From Scenedesmus sp. ARA3 (taxonomy: Eukaryota; Chlorophyta; Chlorophyceae; Sphaeropleales; Scenedesmaceae): a DNA stretch of 21,352 nucleotides. The notes below the pieces were generated by a model that worked only from the letters and a program-made list of their open reading frames with translations, was not told the DNA's origin and did not search any database. This document shows, one piece after another, positions 1 to 8,325 of the stretch. Location of the stretch: the NCBI GenBank assembly GCA_004335835.1, contig RWJK01001946.1, positions 24,705-46,056 on the forward strand. Reading direction: 5' to 3'. The number at the start of each line of letters is the position of its first letter. The stretch's first letter is position 1. The position numbers and the translations under genes are program-made.

Positions 1-740
1 CATCTCCGCTGCTGTCGCCTGCAGCTGCATGTCAGGCTCTACACAACGCCTCAACAGCGACACACATCCCTCCTATGCTGCGAGCCTCTGTCTCTGCAGC
101 TGCACATCAGCAGAACCCCGCCCCCTCTCTTACCTGCATCTCTGCTGCAGTCGCCTGCAGCTCCATGTCGGGCACCTGACCAGCCAGCAGCCGCTCACAC
201 TATACATCCAGCTCAAAAGCCCCAAGCCTCAGCTGCTCAGTGCCATCACTATTCTTTGTGAACCCAGCTCACCTGCACCTCCGCTGCTGTCGCCTGCAGC
301 TCCATGTCAGGCACCCGCCCAGCCAGCAGCCGCTGGCCAGCACTGGTGCCCATGCCACAGCTGCACAGTGCCACATTTCTTGCTGAACCCGGCTCACCTG
401 CTTCTCCCCTGCTGGCATCGCCTGCAGCTCCACTGCAGGCTGTCAACAGTAACACACACCACGCCGTGAGCCTCTGTCTTTGCAGCTGTGTATTAGCAAC
501 ATTCTTCTCCCTCTCTCACCTGCATCTCCGCTGCTGTCGCCTGCAGCTCCATGTCAGGCACCCGCCCAGCCAGCAGCCGCTTACACTACATATCCAGCTA
601 GCAACACCCATGCCGCAGCTTCGAAATGCCATTTATTTGCTAGTCTCACAAACTCACCTGCATCTCTGCTGCTGTCGCCTGCAGCTCCATGTCAGGCACC
701 TGACCAGCCAACAGCCGCTGCCCAGCACTGGCGCCAGACG
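1..740 (-). repeat. Tandem array of SEC16 exon-2 3' edge (mini-exon copies)
   Basis: Six units of about 116-138 bp. The genuine exon end is the rightmost unit (donor after 658). Three further units, 579-520, 332-273 and 193-134, each hold exactly 60 nt (20 codons, RLLAG..VPDMELQATAAE.Q), preceded by AG and followed by GTGAG or GTAAG, in phase 0 at both ends. Two units are diverged: one ending at 398 and one running off the left edge. Differences among the four good copies are mostly silent; the amino-acid changes are Q/R and M/V. Polypyrimidine tracts before the AGs are weak, so use as exons is unproven. Confidence 0.85.
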
Positions 741-3142
741 ACAGCGCACCAGGCGCTATCACCTTCAGAAGCTCACACTCCCCTGCTGCTGCAGCTGCCG
801 CTGCTGCCGCCGCTGCTGCTGCCGTAGTGGGCGACACACCCGCAGCAGCAGCAGCAGCAGCAGCTGCAGGGCTGCTGCTGCTGCCGTCACTGTCTGCAGT
901 AATTGCGCCTCTAAGGAGTCCTGTGACAGCTGCTGCTGCGCCTTTGGCGCCGCCGCCGCTGCTGCTGCTGCTGCTGGCTTTCAGCTGTCCTTGATGCTTT
1001 GCCATCAGCAGCAGCAGCTCCCAGAGAGCCCGTTTGCCTTCGATCTGCCATGAGGGTGCATCTGGGGTGCATTCCTCAACCTGGCTTGCTGCAATGCGCT
1101 GCTGAATGAACTTGATGCATTTATCCTTGCTAGCATTGGATCCTAACGGTCCCGGGAAGCTTTCAATCAGCCTATTCATTGCTGTGATAGAACAGGTGGG
1201 CTCAGTTGTACTGCCGGCTGTACTGCCAGCAGCAGGAGCTGAGCTAGGCCGCTCGGCAGCAGCAGCAGCAGCAGGGTAGGCCGCACTGCTGCTGCTGCTG
1301 CTGCTGTTGAAGGTGCAGGCGAGGGATTTGAGGGTAGCTGGTAGCTGCAGGATGGAAGCGAAGCGCAGCACGCCTGCGCCCATGCTGGCAAAGCTCGCGT
1401 CCATGTCTGGCACTGCAGGCGCAGCAGGAAAAGATGTGCAGGCGCAGGCACAGTAAGGAGATAGGCAGTGGGCGTTGGGCAGTGGCGGGATGACTCCTCT
1501 GTTCTGGCCTTGCCGATAAACACAGTGGGCAAGAAACTGAATGTTTGCAACGAAGCCAGGCAGCTGACCTTCCTTCATACGCTTCAACCCCAAACCCCAC
1601 ACTGCTTGTGCATCAGAGGCTCCTGCACCACCGCCCTGCCGCCAACAAAGTTGGCAAGAAACTGAAAACCTGAGATGAAGCCAGACAGATGCGCCTACTA
1701 CACAATACTCAAACCCCAAACCGCCCGCACCTGCATGAACAGACGGCTCCTGCACCACTGCCCTGCCGCCCACACCAAATGCTACAAATGCACACGGCGG
1801 CCGCCCATGAGGGCTCCTGCGTGCCTCCAGCATATTACAAGGCGGAGCAGCAGCAGCATACGCAGCCAGCGCAGATGCATCTGGCGCCGGGACAGCGTAG
1901 GTAGATGGCGTGTACTGCTGCTGCTGCTGGCTGCTATACCCTGCAGCATCATAAAACCCTGCCTGAGAGCCCCACCCAGCAGCAGCAGAGGCAGGGGCTG
2001 CAGCATATGATTCAGCGGCGGTTGTACTGCCGTAATGGGGAGCCATACTGCCAGTATACTGCTGTTGCTGCTGGTAGGTGTTTTGTACTGCTGTACCGCT
2101 GCCGCCGTACTGCGGCTGTACCGCAGCAGGCAGTACAGATGACCCTGTCCTGCTGCTGCTGCCGGCGCCTGCAAACCCATAGCCGCTGCTGCTGCTGCCA
2201 GCCCCAAAGTCAACTGCTGCTGAGTGCTCTGGGGGTGCCATGGGCGCAGGTGAAGGTGGAATAAATGGCTGGAACACAGCTGGACCCCCTGCACCCCCAG
2301 CAGCAGCAGCAGCAGCAGCAGCAGGGCCAGGCATGTAGCCTGAAGGCTGTGGCATGTATCCAGCCATAGCTGTGCTGCTGCTGGTGCCAGCTGAGCTTCT
2401 TTTGTTGAAGCGGTGGCTGCCTGGGATGCCAAATGGACCCTGCTGCTGCTGCTGCTGCTGGGTGAAGCCGACTGAGTAACCAGCAGAGCTGTCTGCAGCA
2501 GCACTATATTGCTGCTGGCCGTACTGATCGTACTGCTGCTGGCCGTATTGATCGTACTGCTGTTGCTGACTGTACTGCTGCTGGGTGTAGTCGTACTGCC
2601 CATACTGCTGCTGGGTGAGCTGGTCAGCCTGGCCCCACTGCTGCTGCTGCTGCTGACTATAGTCCCACTGCTGCTGCTGCTGCCCATTCCACTGCTGCTG
2701 TTCCCCGTTCCACTGCTGCTGCTGCTCCTGCCCACCCCATTGCTGCTGCCCATCCCACTGCTGCTGTTGCTGATGTTGCCCGTCCCACTGCTGCTGCTGC
2801 TGCTGCCCATCCCACTGCTGCTGCTGTGTTGCTGACGGCTGCTGTGCACTGCCACCAGCAGCCATGTTGTCTGCATCAAACAATCCTGATCCTGTTCCTG
2901 CTGCTGCTGCTGGCTCGGCGTCTGCACCAGCCACAGCACCGCCTGCTGCCGCGCCAGCATCAAAGGCAGCAGGATCTACCGGCCATGCAGCCACTGCAGC
3001 ATCGACCACAGCAGCAGCTCCAGCGGGTGGAGCAATGGGTGCTGCTGCTGCTGCTGCTGGCTCATCTGCGGCCGCGGCTGCGGCTGTATCCACATCTGCT
3101 GCTGCTGCTGGGATTGCTGCTGCTTCATCAGCAGCAGGGCCC

Positions 3143-3174
<32 letters not shown>

Positions 3175-4537
3175 CTCCCCATCATCAAAGAAGCTGCTGG
3201 CATCACCATCGTGCTGCCAGATTGGCTGCTGCTGCTGCTGCTGCTGCTGTGGTGCAGATCCTGCAGGAGCTGGATCATGGGCAGCCGTGTTCGCTGCCAC
3301 TTGACTTTCCGCAGTTGTTGCGGGCGCTACTGCTGCTGCTGCTGCTGCTGGCTCAGGCCATGTAGCTGCTGCAGCTGCAGGCGCTGGCGTGGCCTGGCTG
3401 TGCGGTTGGTCAGCATCATCGTCAGCAAAGAAGGCACTGCCGTCATCATCAGCGGCATGTGGTGCAGCATGGCCGGCAGCAGCAGCAGGTGCAACAACAG
3501 CAGGTGCAGAAGGTGCAGCAGCAGGGGCGGCAGCCCCTCCTGAGCTGTTGAAGTCATCAAAGAAAGCACTGCCATCATCATGCTGCTGGTGGGCTGCTGC
3601 TGCTGCCGCTGGTGCAACAGGCGCAAGGTGAGGAGCAGCATGCTGCTGCTGCTGCTGCTGCTGCCACTGCTGCTGCTGGTCCCAAGGTGGCTGCTGCTGC
3701 AGCTGCTGCTGTTCCCACGCTTGTTGCTGTGGCTGCTGCTGCTGCTGCTGCTGCTGCCAAGGCTGCTGCTGCTGCTCCCAATGTTGCTGCTGCTGCTGCC
3801 AAGGTTGTTCCTGCTGCTGCTGGTCCCAGTGCTGCTGCTGCTGCTGCTCCCATGGCTGCAAGCTGTGTGCAGGCTGCTGCTGCTGGCTTGCAAAAGGAGC
3901 AGCAGCTGCATCTGCAGCGTCATCAAAGAATGCACTAGCGTCATCATCAGCAGAAAAGGGAGCTGCTGCTGCTGCTGACACAAAGCCAGCAGCTGCTGCT
4001 CCACCATCGCCACCCACTGCTGCATACAGCTGCTGCTGCTGCTGCTGCTGCTGCTCCGCAGACGCTTGCCAGGCATCAGCAACTGCTGATGGGCCTGGGC
4101 CTATAAAAGGACCAGCAGCTGTGCTGCTGCTACCAAGAGCGTCTGGCACTGTACCAGATGTCATGACAGCACCCGCAGCAGCAGGTGCAGCAGCAGCAAA
4201 CCCGTCATTGAAGAAAGCTGATGAGTCATCGTCATCAGCTTCAAACAGGCTGTTTGTGGCTATCTTGTAGCTGAAACCAAGCGGTTCTACTACTGCTGCT
4301 GCTGCTGCTGGTGCTGCGGCTCTTTCAGTCGCAGCGGCAGCTGGTAGCGTGCTCGATGGCAGCACTGACGCAGCAGCTGGCTCAGCAGCATCAGCTGCTG
4401 CTGCTGCTGGTGATGTGCTGCCAAAGAAAGCGCTGTCATCATCTGCATCGTCAGCAAACAGCGGCTTGCTTGCCAGCCTGATCACGCCTGCAGCTGCGTG
4501 ACTCTCCTCTGCTGCTGCCGGCGTGTCCCAGCCCTGC

Positions 4538-4575
<38 letters not shown>

Positions 4576-4686
4576 AGACTCTGCATGCTCCGGCCAACTT
4601 TGCTGCTCCCGATGTGGCTCTTGCACACCCTGCTGGTCCTGCTGCTGCTGCTGGTGCCGTGCCTCTTGCCAGCCAGGTTGTTCATG

Positions 4687-4720
<34 letters not shown>

Positions 4721-5185
4721 TGCAAGCCCTGCTGCTGCTCCTCCTGCTCTTCCTGCAGGGCAGCTGAGCTGGCAGCTTTGCCTGCCAGCTGCGGCAACAG
4801 CGCAGGCATACCAGTAGCAGCAGCAAGATCAGCATCACCCAGCACAGGCAGACCAGACAACAGATGCCCTGCTGCTGCTGCTGCTGCTGCTGTTGCCGAT
4901 GCTGGCTGCTCAGCACCAAACTCCCCGTCAAGAAAAAATGAGCTGCCATCATCCTGATGCGGCCCTTCATGCACAGTCTCCAGCGACCGCCGCGCCTGCG
5001 GCGCTGCTGCTGCTGCTGCTGCTGCGTCAGCTGCAGTGGGTGTCTTGCTGCCGGGCCTCTTCCAGGTGTCAAGGGACACGTCATGCTGCAGGCGGGACAC
5101 TGACGGCGGCTGCATTGCATCTTCACCATCAGCGGCTGGGGTGCACACTGGCACCGGCTCCAGCTGACCTACCACATCAACATCC

Positions 5186-5217
<32 letters not shown>

Positions 5218-5986
5218 GCTGTCAGCTGTCTGCGCTGCTGTCAGCTGCAGGCTACCAAAGGCCATGTTGCTGTGCTCCAGGTCAACTTGAGGGCCTGGCA
5301 GCCCTGTTGGCGCTGCTGCTGCTGCTGGTGCTGCTGCTGCTGCTGCAGCAGCTGCACTTTGTGCTGCAGCTGACGCAGCCGCAGCACCCAGCCAGCCCTG
5401 CTGCTGCTGCTGCTGCTGTTGTGTTGCTTCCCAGTGGGGCAATTGCATGCCAGCAGTAGGGCCGCTGGTGCTGCCAGTGCTGCTGGGAGGGGAGGAAACA
5501 CCACCACCACCACCACCACCACCAGCAGCAGCAGCACCAGCAGCATTGGGAGCCGGTGGGCCCCAGGCCACTCCCTCTTGCTGCTGCTGCTGCTGCTGCC
5601 AGGCTGGCTGGTAGCTGCTGCCACTCGAGCTCATAGCAGGCTCTGCTGCTGCTGCTGCTGCTGGCTCAACGGGCAGCAGTTCGCTGCTGGGTGCTCCCCA
5701 CAAGTCACCTAGGCTGTTTTCACCACCCAAGCTGCCGGCCCCTGCAAAGGGGTTGCTCTCTGCCACAGTGAAGCCCCCCGGCGCTGCTGCTGCTGCTGCT
5801 GGTGGTGCTGTCTTCGCTGCAGTGTCAGACCCTGGTGTGGGCAGCAGGTGCTCTGATGTTGAAATGGCAGGCGCATCTGCTGCTGCTGCTGCTGTTGCCG
5901 TCTCAGCTGCTTTTTGTGAGGCAGGCACATCAGCGCCACCAGCAGCAGCTGGCAGCTGCGGTGGCTGCTGGGAGGCACCCCAAGGC

Positions 5987-6017
<31 letters not shown>

Positions 6018-7051
6018 GCTGCTGTTGCTGCAAGGATACCTCTGCATGCTCAGCTGCACCTCCAGCAGCAGCAGCACTACCTACATCACTCTCCTGCAAG
6101 CCCTGCTGCCCCCACTCGCCCCAACCAGCCGCCGCGCTGTCCGCCACATCTGCAGCAGCAGCTGCTGTTGCTGCTTCTGCTGTAGCAGACTCAACATGCG
6201 GTGCTGCTGCTGCTGCTGCTGCTGTGTGCTCCGGCTCCACCCTCAGCCAGTCATCATCATCTGTGCTTTGGGGGAAGGGCAGCTGGCTGTGCCCTGGCAG
6301 GCCTGTCGCTGCTGCTGCTGCTGCTGCTGCTGGCGCTGGGTGGTCTGTCGCTTGAGGCACAGGCTGCTGCATTGGCAGGCCATGCAATGCAACCTGCTCC
6401 TGCTGCTGCTCCTGCTGCTGCTGATCTGCTGGAGCAGGAGGTGCTGCTGCATCGTGCTGTGGCAGCGGCTCATGTGGGGCAACTTGATGCCGCAACATTT
6501 CATGCTGTTGCTGCTGCTGCTGCTGCTGTGGCACTGCTGTGGCCTGGGAAACAGGTGCGCGGGCATGGCCTGCTGCATCCGCTGCTGCTGCTGGTGGGGC
6601 AGCTGGTGGTGCTGGCAGGACCACCCCTTGCTGTGGTGGCCGCACACCACGCTGCACCCCAGCAGGAACTGCTGATGCTGTTGCTGCTGCTGCTGCTGCG
6701 GGCACTGCTGGTGGTGGGCCAGCCCCTGCTGCTGCTGGAGGTGGTGGCCTTGGGTGCGGATGCCTGCCTGCAAGCAACGGCGGCCCAGGCCTAACATGCG
6801 GAGGCCCTGCTGCTGCTGCCGTTGGGCTACCCCTGGGTGCAGCACCAGCTGCTGCCGCTGCTGCTGCTGCTGCTGCTGCCGCTGCTGCTGCCTTGGGTGT
6901 CGACCCTGCTGACGCACCGCCCCCGCTGCTGCCCCCAGCTGATGAGCCACGTGGCACAGCAGGCGGAGGCCCTGCTGCTGCTGCTGCTGCTGCTGCTGCA
7001 CCGCCCCCGCTGCTGCCCCCAGCTGAGCCACGTGGCACAGCAGGCGGCGGC

Positions 7052-7083
<32 letters not shown>

Positions 7084-7746
7084 ACCGCCCCCGCTGCTGC
7101 CCCCAGCTGACATACGTGGCACAGCAGGCGGCGGCCGCACCATTGGGGGCAGCGGCGGCGGCACCTTTCCTGCAAGCAGCGGCAGCGGAGGGGCGCCTGC
7201 AGGGTGGCCTGGCAGCGGCCGCTGAGGGGGAGGGACCCCACTCCCACCCCTGCCTACTGCTGCTGCAGGAGGGTGCTGCTGCTGTGGTGCTTGCCGCGGC
7301 TGCTGCTGCTGCTGCTGCTGAGGCAGCATGGGCCGTGGAGGAGGAGCTCCTGGGAAGCCTCCAAGGCCTGAAACTGGTAAGGCAGGTGGCCTCATTTGCT
7401 GCAGCTGCGGGCGCAGCAGCTGTCCTGCAAGTGGCGGTTGGGGCAGCTTGCCTGGCTGTTGCTGTACTGCAGCAGGTGCAGCTGGCTGCCCAGGTGGCCG
7501 CATCTGCTGCCTTCCAGGAGCAGTTGTGCCTGCTGATAAGCCAGAGATTGCGGCAGGTGGTGCAGTACGCTGTTGTGGCGGGTTGTTGGGTGGACCATGG
7601 CCTGCTGCTGTTCCTGGAGCTGCTGCGTGTGCAGTTCCAAGCGCTGGTGCAGCTGTTCGGTCAGCCCCGCTCTTACGAGCACTGCCATAATCTTCTTCGT
7701 CTTCGGAGACCCACTCGGGCCCCGAGTCCGCGTCGCTTTCAGACAT
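1..7746 (-). CDS. SEC16: SEC16 homologue (COPII ER-exit-site scaffold), 3'-partial
   Basis: SEC16 is the peripheral ER scaffold that organises COPII budding sites. Coding can be followed in two exons: 7746-1731 (2005 codons plus 1 nt) and 1412-658 (755 nt), giving 2257 residues before the left edge; phases agree and both introns are GT-AG. The first in-frame ATG is 7746-7744; the frame runs 5 codons further upstream without an ATG. Residues 1-1975 are disordered: an acidic N-terminus (SESDADSGPEWVSEDEEDY), Pro-rich repeats, then poly-Ala/Gln. Recognition rests on three plant-SEC16-like blocks: HGRPPCAFVAFGVGGR near residue 1980; ESFPGPLG followed by GKRALWELLLLMAKHQGQL at about 2089-2150; and PDMELQATAAEMQ at 2245-2257, after which the family continues into the helical central domain, here outside the window. 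Known family features support the name; exact exon ends are inferred. The two central-domain blocks flank a 318-nt intron that has no stop in the coding frame. Confidence 0.85.
1529..1790 (-). repeat. Tandem copy of SEC16 exon-1 3' edge inside intron 1
   Basis: Intron 1 (1730-1413) contains a second copy of the end of exon 1, about 123 bp downstream in transcription order. The genuine edge codes FGVGGRAVVQEPSVHA and ends at 1731 with donor GTGCGG. The copy (roughly 1550-1650) reads FVGGRAVVQEPLMHK in another frame, and its donor position has become CAGTGTGG, so it looks dead. The following intron sequence is copied too (TTTCAGTTTCTTGCC on the minus strand in both). Confidence 0.8.
2480..2835 (-). 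other. Prion-like Trp/Tyr-Gln low-complexity segment of SEC16
   Basis: The minus-strand frame codes about eight WDGQ/WNGQ/WGGQ units spaced by Gln runs, followed by YGQYDYTQQQY and DQYGQQQY repeats. Regular aromatic 'stickers' in a Gln/Gly/Asn spacer are typical of phase-separating prion-like domains. A second Trp-Gln cluster lies at about 3640-3880 (PWEQQ, HWDQQ, PWQQQ, AWEQQ). Composition is seen directly; condensate behaviour is inferred. Confidence 0.6.
3180..4955 (-). other. Seven-copy acidic DDxSxFF motif array in SEC16
   Basis: Seven short acidic motifs ending in Phe-Phe are scattered through otherwise Ala/Gln-rich sequence: DDGSSFFLDGEFG (near 4930), DDDSAFFGS (4420), DDDDSSAFFNDGF (4205), DDDASAFFDD (3920), DDGSAFFDDF (3560), DDDGSAFFADDD (3425) and DGDASSFFDDG (3185). 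They are the only conserved non-homopolymer elements in this part, which implies selection on a short linear motif. The partner is unknown. Confidence 0.75.
6904..7137 (-). repeat. Coding minisatellite, three PPPAVPRG units
   Basis: Three tandem units of about 27 residues near the SEC16 N-terminus: PPAVPR(M/G)S(S)AGGSSGGG followed by a poly-Ala run in the first two units. On the plus strand the shared core reads around cccccgctgctgccccc. The unit is in frame and its length is set mainly by the GCA/GCT tract. Confidence 0.8.
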
Positions 7747-7771
7747 CACGTTCGTGCACACTGTCGTTCAT
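7739..7771 (-). promoter_or_regulatory. Upstream ORF overlapping the SEC16 start codon
   Basis: An out-of-frame ATG at 7771 opens a 10-codon frame whose TGA (7741-7739) lies just past the SEC16 ATG (7746-7744). If the transcript starts upstream of 7771, this would require leaky scanning or reinitiation. Transcript start is unknown. Confidence 0.4.
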
Positions 7772-8325
7772 GTTGCGTGCAGCTTCACCCGTGAATCTCC
7801 GCTGTCGCTTGACATATACAGTCAACTGATGCAATGATGATGAAAGGGATCTGGCAGCTGCGTGAAGCTGAGGGACACTTCACAACTGACAGCTTGCCAC
7901 CTGACCCTAACTGTTGTTTACCCGTCTCCATGATGATGCTGTCCCTAGCCCAGAGCTGCCAGCATACGCGTGGATTGAAACATAAGAAGTTCATTTAAAA
8001 CTACTGGGCTGGGGCAGCATGCTCACCAGCAGTACTGCCTGCACAGCAATCATTGCATGCTGCAGGGGTGCAGGCCCTGCACCCATCCCTGAGGGATTGC
8101 AAGAGCTGCAGTGAACTGCTCAAAGAGCGAACATCGCATCTCATCTGCTGCTTACAAGGGACAAACCATCCCTTTGTCAAGGAATAACCCGTATTCAAAA
8201 TCTCGCATGGGACAGGGACACATGCGTGTCGACTGCTGCCGCACCATGCCATACAAGGACCCAGGTCAAAAATCACGTTCACAGCTGTAAATGCTGTTGC
8301 ATGCCCACAGTACCCGACCCACACA
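7772..8325 (-). other. Intergenic: SLC30A9-like 3' UTR and SEC16 promoter side
   Basis: About 550 bp between the stop of the transporter gene and the SEC16 start, both on the minus strand. No open frame here is credible. It should hold the 3' UTR of the transporter (right part) and the promoter and 5' UTR of SEC16 (left part). No clear TATA box was recognised. Confidence 0.6.
8152..8156 (-). terminator. Candidate TGTAA polyadenylation element
   Basis: TGTAA on the minus strand, about 170 nt after the stop codon of the transporter gene; it is the only TGTAA I find on that strand between the two genes. TGTAA is the characteristic near-upstream polyadenylation element of chlorophyte algae. Supported only by motif and position. 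Confidence 0.4.

Noticed and set aside
1..740. Regularly spaced repeats resembling a CRISPR array
   Set aside because: The repeated part codes a SEC16 peptide with splice sites, the spacers are related to each other, and the genome is eukaryotic.
2509..4767. Plus-strand open frames rich in Leu, Cys or Ala (for example 2509-2835, 3580-3978, 4498-4767)
   Set aside because: They are antisense readings of the SEC16 CAG/GCA tracts; a CTG strand is open in all frames and gives poly-Leu. No domain is visible.
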